Shown here: positions 8,065-16,443 of the stretch, in pieces | Layout: each line of letters opens with the position of its first letter | Position numbering within the stretch: position 1 is the stretch's first letter | DNA from: Nocardia crassostreae | GTDB taxonomy: Bacteria > Actinomycetota > Actinomycetes > Mycobacteriales > Mycobacteriaceae | NCBI RefSeq assembly: GCF_001613405.1 | Contig: NZ_BDCH01000036.1 | Coordinates: forward strand, 111,693 to 175,692 | Direction: 5' to 3' | Length of the DNA stretch: 64,000 nucleotides | The notes under the pieces: generated by a model | Database searches by the model: none | Told to the model about the DNA's origin: nothing | Seen by the model: the letters and a program-made list of their open reading frames with translations, nothing else | Translations under genes and position numbers: made by a program

Positions 8065-8106
8065 ACCGACCGGCGCACCGCCGCCCAACCGGGATAGGCT
8101 ATTGCG

Positions 8107-8712
8107 ATGAACGACTCCCGCCGACTCCCCCCGGCCGAGAGTTACGGCGTGGTCGCGATCGCCTCATCCGCCGGAGGCATTACCGCCTTGAGCCGGGTGC
8201 TGGGACGTCTACCGGCGGTGTTCCCGGTTCCGGTGGTTGTCGTTCAGCATCTGGATCCGCGGCACGAGACGGTCATCGCCGATGTCCTGGGGCGTCGCTC
8301 GCGGCTTCCCGTCGTGCTGGCCCAAGCCGACACGCAGGCCGAACCCGGAACCGTGTACATCGCGCCGCCGAACTACCATCTGCTGGTCGGACCGAACGGT
8401 GAGTTCACGCTGTCAAGTTCCGAACTCGTACATTTCGTGCGCCCTTCGGCGGATCTGTTGTTCGAGTCGATGGCTGGGGCGTACGGCCCGCGGGCCATCG
8501 CCTGTGTGCTGACCGGGTCCGGCAGCGACGGCGCAATGGGCGTCGGCGCGGTCAAATCCCGAGGCGGGACGGTGATCGTGCAGGATCCAGAGGAGGCGGA
8601 GTTCAGCGGCATGCCGGAGGCGGCAGTGAAAACCGGTGCGGTGGACTTCGTGCTGCCGCTCGACCAAATCGCGGAGGTCATCAGCGGACTGGTGGAGGGG
8701 AGCAACGCGTGA
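8107..8712 (+). CDS. stand-alone CheB-type methylesterase
   Basis: 201 residues comprising only the CheB catalytic domain, with no receiver domain. The triad is visible: Ser21 in IASSAGG, His48 in VVQHLDPRHE and Asp141 in TGSGSDGAMGVGAVK. The segment PGTVYIAPPNYHLLVG is also standard. In chemotaxis CheB removes methyl groups from receptor glutamates. Here no receptor, CheA or CheW gene is visible and nocardiae are non-motile, so the target is probably a signalling protein other than a chemoreceptor. The stop overlaps the cheR start by 4 bp (GTGA), so both are made together. Without a receiver domain its activity may be controlled by its partner. Confidence 0.9.
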   Translation: MNDSRRLPPAESYGVVAIASSAGGITALSRVLGRLPAVFPVPVVVVQHLDPRHETVIADVLGRRSRLPVVLAQADTQAEPGTVYIAPPNYHLLVGPNGEFTLSSSELVHFVRPSADLLFESMAGAYGPRAIACVLTGSGSDGAMGVGAVKSRGGTVIVQDPEEAEFSGMPEAAVKTGAVDFVLPLDQIAEVISGLVEGSNA

Positions 8713-10538
8713 CGAACCCCGCCGATCCGATGCCGCTGGACGAGCCGTCCAAACCGGCCGACGAGCTCGTGGACGAGCTGGAGGATCTGCTGATCTTCAT
8801 CCGCGATTCGCGCGGATTCGATTTCACCGGCTACAAACGGTCCTCCCTGGCCCGGCGCATCCGTAAGCGCATGCAGGAGGTCCGGATTGCCGACTATCTC
8901 GACTACCGGGACTTCTTGGAAAGCAATGCCGACGAGTTCCGGAGCCTGTTCAACACCATTCTGATCAATGTCACCAGCTTCTTCCGCGATGTCGACGCCT
9001 GGCAGTATCTGCAGCGCGAGATCGTGCCGGAACTCGTGACCAGCCTCGATCCCGCCAGCGAGATCCGGATCTGGAGCGCGAGCTGCTCCAGCGGCGAGGA
9101 GGCGTACTCGCTGGCCATCGCGTTCGCCGAGGTGCTCGGCATCGAGGAGTGCGCCAAACGGGTCAAGATATACGGCACCGATGTCGACGAGGAAGCGCTG
9201 CGCGACGCCCGGACCGGGCTGTACACCGCGAAGGCGCTGGAACCGCTGTCGCCGGAGCTGCGCGGGCGGTACTTCGAGCCCAATGGCGATAAATTCGTCT
9301 TCCGGTCCGATCTGCGCCGCCGGGTGATCTTCGGCCGCCACGACATCACCCGCGACGCGCCGATCTCCCGGCTCGATCTGCTGATCTGCCGCAATACGCT
9401 CATGTACTTCAATGTCGAGGCCCAGTCGCAGATACTCGACAGGTTCCATTTCGCGCTGCGCCAAGGCGGATTCCTGTTCCTCGGCAAGGCCGAGATGCTG
9501 TTGTCCGATGGTGAACGCTTCGAGGTCGCCAATATGCGCCAGCGCGTCTTCCGGCGGCGCGCCGGTGAGGCGGTCGCGCTCCATCAGGGGAACGCACCCC
9601 GTCTGGATGTGGGGCTCGGCCAGGAGGTGCAGGGCTTCGTGAAGAAGCGCCAGTTGAGCGATCTCGCGCTCGAGACGGCGCCGTTCGCCATGATCGGCGT
9701 CGATTCCGACGGCAAGGTGACCGTCGCCAACAATCAGATGCGGAATGTCTTCGGCCTGAACGCCCACGATATCGGCAGGCCGCTGAGCGATCTGGAGATC
9801 TCCTACCGGCCGGTGGAATTGCGGTCGGTCATCGAGCAGGCCCTCGGCGAGCGGCGCACCATCCGGCTCTCCGCCGTGGAACGGCGGCAGGGCCCGGACG
9901 AGATCCAGTACTTCGACGTCCAGATCCAACCGCTCTGGACGGTCGACAATATGGCCGTCGGCGTCATGGTGAGCTTCGTCGACACGACCGTCACCACCCG
10001 CCTGTCGCAGGAGCTGAAGGTCAAGCGGGAGGAGCTCGAAACCGCCTACGAGGAACTGCAATCCACCAACGAGGAACTCGAAACCACCAACGAAGAACTG
10101 CAATCCGGTAATGAGGAACTCGAAACCATGAACGAGGAGCTGCGCATTCGCAGCAACGAGCTGGACGAGGCCCGCACGTTCCTGGAGAGCATTCTGTCCA
10201 GTATCGCGGCGGGGGTCGTCGTGCTGGACGATGATCTGCGGGTGCGCAGCTGGAATCGCGGGGCGGAGGAGCTGTGGGGGCTGCGCTCCGACGAGGTCAA
10301 CCGGCAATTCTTCTTCGCACTGGATTTCGGGCTGCCCACCGACGATCTGCGCGACGCCATAGCGCAATGTCTCAAGACCGGGCGACGCTCGGGCCCGGTG
10401 GATATTCCCGCGGTCAATCGCATCGGCCGTTCGATCGTGTGCGCCGTGGTCTGTTCGCCGCTGGACGGCCTGCGCGAGGGCGTGGTGCTCCTCATGGAGG
10501 AAACAGCACCGTCAATGCCTGTGACGCAGGGGAATTGA
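8709..10538 (+). CDS. CheR methyltransferase fused to PAS, coiled coil and second PAS
   Basis: 609 residues. Residues 20-285 form a CheR domain: helical N-subdomain (FTGYKRSSLARRIRKRMQEV), SAM site IWSASCSSGEEAYSLAIAF (121-139), Asp in YGTDVDEEAL, and LLICRNTLMYF (224-234). A PAS domain follows (about 315-430; TAPFAMIGVDSDGKVTVANN). Residues 437-488 are a coiled coil built of seven-residue units of the form EELQSTN/EELETTN. A second PAS covers about 490-600 (ILSSIAAGVVVLDDDLRVRS). The enzyme should methylate glutamates using SAM, with PAS sensing. The layout is that of CheB/CheR-PAS hybrid regulators, but no kinase domain follows here. It is coupled to cheB by a 4-bp overlap and followed after 32 nt by a GAF-ANTAR gene. 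Confidence 0.9.
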   Translation: MTNPADPMPLDEPSKPADELVDELEDLLIFIRDSRGFDFTGYKRSSLARRIRKRMQEVRIADYLDYRDFLESNADEFRSLFNTILINVTSFFRDVDAWQYLQREIVPELVTSLDPASEIRIWSASCSSGEEAYSLAIAFAEVLGIEECAKRVKIYGTDVDEEALRDARTGLYTAKALEPLSPELRGRYFEPNGDKFVFRSDLRRRVIFGRHDITRDAPISRLDLLICRNTLMYFNVEAQSQILDRFHFALRQGGFLFLGKAEMLLSDGERFEVANMRQRVFRRRAGEAVALHQGNAPRLDVGLGQEVQGFVKKRQLSDLALETAPFAMIGVDSDGKVTVANNQMRNVFGLNAHDIGRPLSDLEISYRPVELRSVIEQALGERRTIRLSAVERRQGPDEIQYFDVQIQPLWTVDNMAVGVMVSFVDTTVTTRLSQELKVKREELETAYEELQSTNEELETTNEELQSGNEELETMNEELRIRSNELDEARTFLESILSSIAAGVVVLDDDLRVRSWNRGAEELWGLRSDEVNRQFFFALDFGLPTDDLRDAIAQCLKTGRRSGPVDIPAVNRIGRSIVCAVVCSPLDGLREGVVLLMEETAPSMPVTQGN

Positions 10539-10570
10539 CGCACCGGTGACGACGGCCATACGCTTTTCCA

Positions 10571-11452
10571 GTGTCGTCGACGGATTCCCGTGACCTCATC
10601 ACAATCGAACTTCGCGAATACCAGCGCGAGGTACAGCGCGCAGCCCGAGCCGGAGCACTCGCCGAGAAGTACGAGCGACAAGCCGATCGGCCGCCGGAGT
10701 CGATGCGACCGTTCCGCCAGCGCATGGCCGCATTGCACCGCAGAATCGAACAGCGTCATCGCGCCTGCGCGGAACTGCACCTGTCCTACGCGGACCGGCT
10801 GCGGCGCTGGGCCGACGACAATGGATCGGGTCGGCGACCGGGCTTCATGACCGCGGTCGCCGAACAGCTGTGCATGGGCAGCGCGACGATCACCTTGTTC
10901 GACGACGATCTGCACGAACTGCTCGTCGTATGCTCCGATTCCACGGCGCGCGCGGCATATGATCTCGAAGCCGTTGTCGGCAGCGGCCCGGCCCGCGATG
11001 TCGCCGCCGGACTGGACGGAATGGTGGTGTCCGGACCCGCGCTGGCCGCGCGCTGGCCCCAATACGGTTCCGCCGTCCTGGGTCTCGGCGTACAGACGCT
11101 GGTGGCCGTCGCCTTGCTGGCCGATACCCGGCGCATCGGCGCGCTGTGCGCGTTCTCTCCGGACGCCGGGCTGGGAGCCGATCTCGTGACTCTCGCCGAT
11201 CGGATCGCCGACGCGCTGGCCAATGTGGTCCTGCTCGCGCCGGTCGGGCCGTCGACGCAGGTCTTCGACAGCGCCCTGTTCGACGACGCCGATTTCCTCA
11301 CCGAGGTGCATCAGGCGGTGGGCGCGGTATCGGTGCAGCGCTCCTGCGATCCGGACACGGCGCTGGTCCTGCTGCGGGTCCGGGCCTTCGCCGAGAACGT
11401 GCCGCTGACGCGGATCGCTCGCCAGGTCATGGATGGCACATGCCGGTTGTGA
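10571..11452 (+). CDS. GAF-ANTAR antiterminator protein 1
   Basis: 293 residues, GTG start. Residues 1-75 are a charged helical segment (REYQREVQRAARAGALAEKY), absent from the next two copies. A GAF domain spans about 90-225 (FMTAVAEQLCMGSATITLFD). The C-terminus is an ANTAR domain (about 235-293) with the usual helices: EVHQAVGAVSVQRSC, TALVLLRVRAFAENVPLTRI, ARQVMDG. ANTAR domains bind paired hairpins in nascent RNA and prevent termination. The GAF would gate this by a ligand or by methylation; the second possibility is only suggested by the adjacent CheB/CheR. Targets are unknown. Confidence 0.85.
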   Translation: MSSTDSRDLITIELREYQREVQRAARAGALAEKYERQADRPPESMRPFRQRMAALHRRIEQRHRACAELHLSYADRLRRWADDNGSGRRPGFMTAVAEQLCMGSATITLFDDDLHELLVVCSDSTARAAYDLEAVVGSGPARDVAAGLDGMVVSGPALAARWPQYGSAVLGLGVQTLVAVALLADTRRIGALCAFSPDAGLGADLVTLADRIADALANVVLLAPVGPSTQVFDSALFDDADFLTEVHQAVGAVSVQRSCDPDTALVLLRVRAFAENVPLTRIARQVMDGTCRL

Positions 11453-11572
11453 AAGACCTCGGGCCAATCGATCCGGGTACACAGACCGTCCGGCCTGAGT
11501 CCATATCCCCTATCCGGGCACCCCGGCTCGAGGCGACAATCGAGGCACGCATACCGCGATGAAGGGGGCGCC

Positions 11573-12331
11573 GTGGCCGATGAACCGACAGGAACCGAAT
11601 GGCGGTGCACACCATCGGAATTCACGATGGGCCTGGCCGATCTGACGGCACGGTTGCTGATGGATGGCGAACTCGGGGCGGGATTGCGGGCCAGTACCGT
11701 CATCGTGTCGAGAATCGTGCCCGGACAGCCGATGGCGAGTGTCGTGGTGGCGCAGGGCGGTCGGCTGCACGCCGCGGCGACGAACGAGGCGGCCGTCGTG
11801 ACGCGCGCGGAACTGCGCGTGCGGTCCGGTCCCGGGCTGGAGTCGATGGCCCGGGCGCGACCGGTGGCGACACCCGATATCGCCGCCGAGAACCGCTGGG
11901 CCGACTACTCCGCCGTGGCACTCGCGCACGGTATTCGCTCCCTGCACGCCGAGCCGTTGACCGCGGAGTCGAAACCCTTCGGAGCGCTGTGCCTGTACGC
12001 CGCGCGCCCGTACGCCTTCGACGACTCGACCTCGCCTTCGGTTCGCCTGCTCGCGGCGCATCTCGGCGCGATCCTGGCGGCTCGGCTGGAAGCCCTGCGT
12101 ACGGCCGAGGCAGCCGATCAGCTCCGCCGGGCACTGACCACCCGGACGGTGATCGATCAGGCGCTGGGTGGCCTCATGGCCCGCGATCTGTGTGACCGCG
12201 CACAGGCGTTCGCGATGCTGCGCGCCGAATCCCAGCGCCGCAATGTGAAACTCGCTGTGCTGGCGGCGGAGGTGGTGCGCTCGTTCCCGGGCTCCGCTGT
12301 CGTCTCGCCCGGATCCGGCGCGTGGAACTGA
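11573..12331 (+). CDS. GAF-ANTAR antiterminator protein 2
   Basis: 252 residues, GTG start behind AAGGGGG. GAF domain at about 15-175 (VVVAQGGRLHAAATNEAAVV; SLHAEPLTAESKPFGALCLY), then an ANTAR domain at about 185-240: LTTRTVIDQALGGLMARDLC, AFAMLRAESQRRNVKLAVLA, AEVVRS. It is the same two-domain plan as the flanking genes, with low sequence identity between copies, so the three are probably old paralogues rather than a recent duplication. Predicted role: RNA-binding antitermination controlled by the GAF sensor. It starts 120 nt after copy 1 and is followed after 15 nt by copy 3. Confidence 0.85.
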   Translation: MADEPTGTEWRCTPSEFTMGLADLTARLLMDGELGAGLRASTVIVSRIVPGQPMASVVVAQGGRLHAAATNEAAVVTRAELRVRSGPGLESMARARPVATPDIAAENRWADYSAVALAHGIRSLHAEPLTAESKPFGALCLYAARPYAFDDSTSPSVRLLAAHLGAILAARLEALRTAEAADQLRRALTTRTVIDQALGGLMARDLCDRAQAFAMLRAESQRRNVKLAVLAAEVVRSFPGSAVVSPGSGAWN

Positions 12332-12346
12332 GGCGGGGGGCACAGC

Positions 12347-13201
12347 GTGCGGCAGGTCGTACCCGACAGCTTCGCGATCGCCTTGGCCGAGCTCACCGCG
12401 GCAGTGCTGTCGACCGGCGATATCGGCGAATCGCGGCGCGCCATAACGGATTTCGCCACCCGCGCGATACCCGGACACCCATTGGCCCGGGTCACCCTCG
12501 CGGGTGCGGCCGGGGTTTGCACGACGACCGCTCCCGAACCGCCGTTCGGCGAGCTGCCCGGCGACGCGCCGTGCGGGCCGTGCTCGGAGGCGCTGCGGAA
12601 CGACCGGATCGTCATTGTTCCCGATCTCGGGAGTGAGCGACGGTGGGGCGAGTATCCCGCTGGAATGCTCCGCCTCGGTTACCGATCCGTCCACTCGCGC
12701 CCATTGGCGGGCGAGGGCGGGCCCATCGGCGCGCTGACGCTGTACTCCCGCCGATCGCACGCGTTCGCACCACCGATCCACCCCATGATCGATCTGATCG
12801 GCACGCACGCGGGCGCACTGCTCGCGTCGGTGCTCGCCGCCGCCCGCCGATCGGCGGCAACCACCCGGCTGATGGCGGACCTGACCGCCCGATCGGCAAT
12901 CGACCAAGCGCTGGGAATCCTGGCGGCGCAACGGCGCTGCTCCATCGAGGACGCCCGCGCCACCCTGAGTCACGCCGCCCGCCTGCGCGGCATCGCCACC
13001 TCGGACGCCGCCGCCGAGCTGATCCGCGCGGTCACCGGAAGCGAACCCGCACCGGTGCATTTCGAACTCCAGGCGCACCCGGGCGCGGCTGTGCGCCCGC
13101 ACTCTCACGATTCGCATGGACGACCCCGGCGCCCACGCGACTCCAGGTCCGGCCGCCCGGCGCCCCGGCCGGAGACGCCGGACCGTCCGGAGTGTGACTA
13201 G
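12347..13201 (+). CDS. GAF-ANTAR antiterminator protein 3 with basic tail
   Basis: 284 residues, GTG start. GAF domain about 5-165 (ALTLYSRRSHAFAPPIHPMI), ANTAR about 170-228: LTARSAIDQALGILAAQRRC, ATLSHAARLRGIATSDAAAE, LIRAVTG. Unlike copies 1 and 2 it has about 55 extra C-terminal residues that are disordered and rich in His, Arg, Pro and Ser (HSHDSHGRPRRPRDSRSGRP). That may aid RNA binding, or it may reflect loss of an earlier stop. The stop overlaps the convergent MASE1 gene by 4 bp. A Cys-Gly-Pro-Cys motif in the GAF domain (DAPCGPCSEAL) could be a redox or metal site. Confidence 0.82.
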   Translation: MRQVVPDSFAIALAELTAAVLSTGDIGESRRAITDFATRAIPGHPLARVTLAGAAGVCTTTAPEPPFGELPGDAPCGPCSEALRNDRIVIVPDLGSERRWGEYPAGMLRLGYRSVHSRPLAGEGGPIGALTLYSRRSHAFAPPIHPMIDLIGTHAGALLASVLAAARRSAATTRLMADLTARSAIDQALGILAAQRRCSIEDARATLSHAARLRGIATSDAAAELIRAVTGSEPAPVHFELQAHPGAAVRPHSHDSHGRPRRPRDSRSGRPAPRPETPDRPECD

Positions 13202-14250
13202 CCAGGGCGGTCCTCGGGGCGAGGGCGGCTCGACAGGAAACGGTTCACGATCCGAATCGTGCTCTCGTTCACCGCACCACGCTCGTCGAGTGCCGACAAT
13301 GCCCGGGCGAGTTGGCCGCAGGCTTCGTCGACGGCTCGGCTGGCCCGGTCGCGCTGTGCGATGACGGTGGCGTGCAGCAGCGCGGTGAGGATCACGGTCG
13401 CATTGAACAGTTGCAGGTTGACCATTCTCGCGGTCAGGCCGAGGTCCGCGAACACGGGCAGATTCCGCGAGGCCGCGAAGGTCGCGGCGAACGACGCCAG
13501 CACGGCGCAGGGCACCGCACCCGCCAGATGGAAGCGCACACCGGCCCAGATCAGGAAGGGGAAGACCGCCACGTACGACAGCTGGGTGGTGCTGAGCGCG
13601 GGCAAGGCCACGGCCAGCAGAGTGCCGACGACCAGCGCGGCGGCCTCGGCCGCACGAAACAGATCGATCGACTTGGATATCCGCGCACGCCGGACGAGGA
13701 GCAGCAGCGGCGTGATCGTCAGGACGCCCATGGCGTCTCCGGTCCACCACACCCACCAGGTCGCCCAGGCGTCCTGCCAGGAACCGATCGCGACCGCGCG
13801 GGTCACGGTGCCGACCGTGGCGCTGATCAGCATGCCGCCCAGTGCGCCGAGGAACACCAGGATGAGCGCATCCCGGAACCGGTCGATCCGATCCCGGAAG
13901 CCCGCCCGCCGGACCAGCAGATACGCGCACACGGGTGCGGCGGTATTGCCGAGCGCGATCACCACGACCGCGAGCGGGCTTGGCCCGAGCAGGAGATTGG
14001 TCGCGAAGGCGCCCAGCGTGATTCCCGGCCAGATCCACGGACCGCGCAGCAGCAGGCAGGCCAGCGCGATACCGGTCGGCGGCCACAGCGGCGTCACCTG
14101 GTGACCGACCAGCGCCAGCTGCAGGCCGATCTGGGCCGCCGCGAAGTACGCGGCGGCGACCCCCGGAATCCACAGTGCGGAGAGGATACGCCGACGAACG
14201 GATACGTGAAAACAATACGAGCAAACCCGCCACGGGAGGTCCGGTTGCAC
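13198..14250 (-). CDS. MASE1-domain integral membrane sensor without output domain
   Basis: About 350 residues with some eight hydrophobic helices forming a MASE1-type sensor. Recognisable parts are LALVGHQVTPLWPPTGIALA (the conserved WPPTG loop), AWATWWVWWTGDAMGVLTIT and YVAVFPFLIWAGVRFHLAGA. After the last helix comes a short cytosolic helix (about 60 residues; RDRASRAVDEACGQLARALS) and no kinase, cyclase or phosphatase domain. MASE1 proteins usually carry such an output domain, so this is either a truncated sensor or a partner of another protein in the island. The start is uncertain: GTG at 14250 was chosen because the first helix follows about 30 residues later; GTG at 14313 is possible. 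It faces the kinase gene across about 400 bp. Confidence 0.75.
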   Translation of the reverse strand: MQPDLPWRVCSYCFHVSVRRRILSALWIPGVAAAYFAAAQIGLQLALVGHQVTPLWPPTGIALACLLLRGPWIWPGITLGAFATNLLLGPSPLAVVVIALGNTAAPVCAYLLVRRAGFRDRIDRFRDALILVFLGALGGMLISATVGTVTRAVAIGSWQDAWATWWVWWTGDAMGVLTITPLLLLVRRARISKSIDLFRAAEAAALVVGTLLAVALPALSTTQLSYVAVFPFLIWAGVRFHLAGAVPCAVLASFAATFAASRNLPVFADLGLTARMVNLQLFNATVILTALLHATVIAQRDRASRAVDEACGQLARALSALDERGAVNESTIRIVNRFLSSRPRPEDRPG

Positions 14251-14508
14251 GGGTACCCGATCGCCTCCTGCGGGATGCCACCGCAGAACGGGGTCGAGGC
14301 TACCTGGCACCACCTACCGGGAGTCCATCTCGTGACGGGTCGCTCCACTCCCCTGCCCGGGTCGGATCCCATGCCGGTGAGCTGTATAAGAGAATGCCTT
14401 GGCGCCGGAGCCGCAACGAGAGTCCGAGGACCTGAGCGCCGGGGACGTCGGACCCGGTCTGTTCGTCCTGACCGCCGGGATACGACGGGGGGGAGATCCG
14501 GGCCCGCC

Positions 14509-14533
14509 GTGTCGTGCCGCGGCGCGCGGGTAT
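14509..14533 (+). promoter_or_regulatory. SigF/SigB-type promoter for the DevS-like kinase
   Basis: GTGT (14509-14512), then exactly 15 nt, then GGGTAT (14528-14533), close to the actinobacterial stress-sigma consensus GTTT-N15-17-GGGTAT. It points at the kinase gene that starts 120 nt downstream. The 403-bp gap 14251-14653 otherwise contains only the small upstream ORF described separately. Confidence 0.5.
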
Positions 14534-14576
14534 ACCAGGGATGACCGCGGGGCGAATCGATCGGAGGTGAATATTT

Positions 14577-14699
14577 ATGGTGTATAACGCAATTCGGCAT
14601 TGCCCTGACCGCGTCCCGCGTCCACCGGCCCCGGACCATGGGACAATCGCCGCATGTCAGGCGGCCACGCGCAGCGCGACGGCGATCAGACGCCCATGA
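14577..14699 (+). CDS. possible upstream ORF overlapping the kinase start
   Basis: ATG preceded by GGAGG at 14563-14567 (9-nt spacing), 40 codons, stop TGA inside the kinase gene in a different frame, 46 nt past the kinase start. The peptide (MVYNAIRHCPDRVPRPPAPD, then a basic tail) matches no family. The kinase start itself has only a weak ribosome site, so this ORF could act as a translated leader feeding ribosomes to the kinase gene. It is supported only by its ribosome site and position. Confidence 0.3.
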   Translation: MVYNAIRHCPDRVPRPPAPDHGTIAACQAATRSATAIRRP

Positions 14700-16393
14700 C
14701 CGAGGCGCTGTCACAGTGGCGGCTGCGCGAACTGCTCGCGGAGGTGCAGGACCGGATCGCGCAGGTCGTGGATGTGCACGATCGAATGGATCGGCTGATC
14801 GGCGCCATGCTGGTGGTCACCGCGGGCCTGGATCTCGACGACACCCTGCGATCGATCGTGCACACGGCCATCGAACTCGTCGATGCCCGCTACGGCGCGC
14901 TGGGGGTGCGCGAGACCCGCGGCGACGGCAACAGTCTGTCCGCCTTCGTGTATGAGGGGGTCGACGACCACGCCCGCGTGCTGATCGGCGCGCTGCCGCG
15001 CGGCGGCGGTGTGCTCGGACTGCTCATCGAAGAGCCGAAACCGCTGCGGCTGACCGATCTTTCGCTGCACCCGGCCTCGATCGGATTCCCGAAGCACCAT
15101 CAGCCCATGCACAGTTTCCTCGGGGTTCCGGTGAAGGTGCGCGAGGAGGTCTTCGGCAGCCTGTATCTGACCGAGAAGGCGAACGGGCAGGAATTCACCG
15201 AGGACGACGAGGTCGTGGTGCGGGCGCTGGCCGCGGCGGCGGGTATCGCGGTGGAGAATTCGCGGCTCTACGAACAGTCCCGGGAACGGCAGCTGTGGCT
15301 GGAATCCATTCGCGATGTCGCGACCGAACTGCTCGGCGGCGGGGATCCGGCCGAGGTGCTCGACCTCATCGCCGATTGCGCGCTGCGGCTCACCGACGCC
15401 ATGTGCACCTTCCTGGCGCTGCCCGAGGATGTGGAGATGCCCGATGACGAGGTGAGCGAGCTGATCGTGGCGACGGGCGCGGGAACCCCTGCGGCGGAGC
15501 TCATTTCGCGGCGCATCCCGCTGGAGGGCTCACCCACCGGAATGGTGTTCCGCACGGCGCAGTCCATGGTCACCGACGGCTCGGCGGACAACCCGATTCC
15601 CGATCTGCACGATATGCCCGGACCGGTCATGTTGCTGCCGTTGCAGGCCCGGCGATCCATGCTGGGCGTGCTGGCCGTACTCCGCGCGCCGGGCGCCCCG
15701 GAATTCGACGACTCCGCCATCGCCATGATGACGGTGTTCGCCGGACAGGCCGCCCTCGCACTGCGATTGGCCGACACCCAGTCCCGCATGCGGGAACTCG
15801 ACGTCCTGTACGAGCGCGATCGGATCGCCCGGAGCCTGCACGATCGCGTCATTCAGCGCATGTTCGCCACGGCCATGGTGTTGCAGGGCACCGCGCAGCG
15901 CATTCGCTCCCCCGAGATCCGGGATCGGCTGAGCCAAACCCTGGACGATCTGCAGTCGATCGTGCTTGACATCCGGGAGTCCATCTTCGATCTGCACGGC
16001 CCGGCGATCGCACGGCCGCGGCTGCACCAGCGCCTGCACGATATCGTCGCCGAGATGACCGCCGAGACCACAATCCGCACCACCATCCAGGTTTCCGGCC
16101 CGCTGTCGATCCTGCCGACCTCGCGCACCGACGATGTGGAAGCCGCGCTGCGGGAATCGCTGAGCAATGTGGTGCGCCATGCCCACGCCGGGACGGTCAC
16201 CGTCGGTCTGACCGTCGCCGACGAGGTCGTCGTCGAGGTGATCGACGACGGCGTCGGGATACCGGAGAATGCCGGGCGGCGCAGCGGATTGGCCAACCTC
16301 GACACCCGTGCCCGGCGGCGCGGCGGCAGCTTCACCCTCGGTCCCGGCGATGGCGGCGGCACGCACCTGCGCTGGGTCGTACCACTGCCCTGA
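14654..16393 (+). CDS. DevS/DosT-type heme-GAF histidine kinase
   Basis: 579 residues: GAF-A (about 60-205), GAF-B (about 225-375), HisKA_3 dimerisation helix with His396 in DRIARSLHDRVIQRMF, and an ATPase with LRESLSNVVRHAHAG (N-box) and DDGVGIPENAGRRSGLANLD. GAF-A keeps the DevS heme-pocket residues at the same numbers: His149 (proximal ligand) in FPKHHQPMHSFLGVPV, Tyr171 in FGSLYLTEK and Glu87 in LGVRETRG. So it probably senses oxygen, NO/CO or redox state through heme. The GTG start is supported by that exact numbering match. It sits 50 nt upstream of its likely partner; in Mycobacterium the order is reversed (devR then devS). A stress-sigma-like promoter precedes it. Confidence 0.92.
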   Translation: MSGGHAQRDGDQTPMTEALSQWRLRELLAEVQDRIAQVVDVHDRMDRLIGAMLVVTAGLDLDDTLRSIVHTAIELVDARYGALGVRETRGDGNSLSAFVYEGVDDHARVLIGALPRGGGVLGLLIEEPKPLRLTDLSLHPASIGFPKHHQPMHSFLGVPVKVREEVFGSLYLTEKANGQEFTEDDEVVVRALAAAAGIAVENSRLYEQSRERQLWLESIRDVATELLGGGDPAEVLDLIADCALRLTDAMCTFLALPEDVEMPDDEVSELIVATGAGTPAAELISRRIPLEGSPTGMVFRTAQSMVTDGSADNPIPDLHDMPGPVMLLPLQARRSMLGVLAVLRAPGAPEFDDSAIAMMTVFAGQAALALRLADTQSRMRELDVLYERDRIARSLHDRVIQRMFATAMVLQGTAQRIRSPEIRDRLSQTLDDLQSIVLDIRESIFDLHGPAIARPRLHQRLHDIVAEMTAETTIRTTIQVSGPLSILPTSRTDDVEAALRESLSNVVRHAHAGTVTVGLTVADEVVVEVIDDGVGIPENAGRRSGLANLDTRARRRGGSFTLGPGDGGGTHLRWVVPLP

Positions 16394-16443
16394 TCCACGG
16401 TTTATGCTGGAGCGGCACCTGTTCCGGGCGATCGGATTCGGCC

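Noticed and set aside
7848..8078. Minus-strand ORF of 76 codons ahead of cheB
   Set aside because: No ribosome site and mixed composition; the plus-strand ORF with a perfect GGAGG at the same place is better supported, though also weak.
8373..10367. 664-codon open frame antisense to cheR
   Set aside because: It mirrors the CheR-PAS gene, has low-complexity composition and no start signal; long antisense frames are common at this GC content.
11510..14281. 923-codon open frame antisense to the GAF-ANTAR genes
   Set aside because: Arg/Gly-rich shadow frame; the plus-strand genes show clear domains and proper starts.
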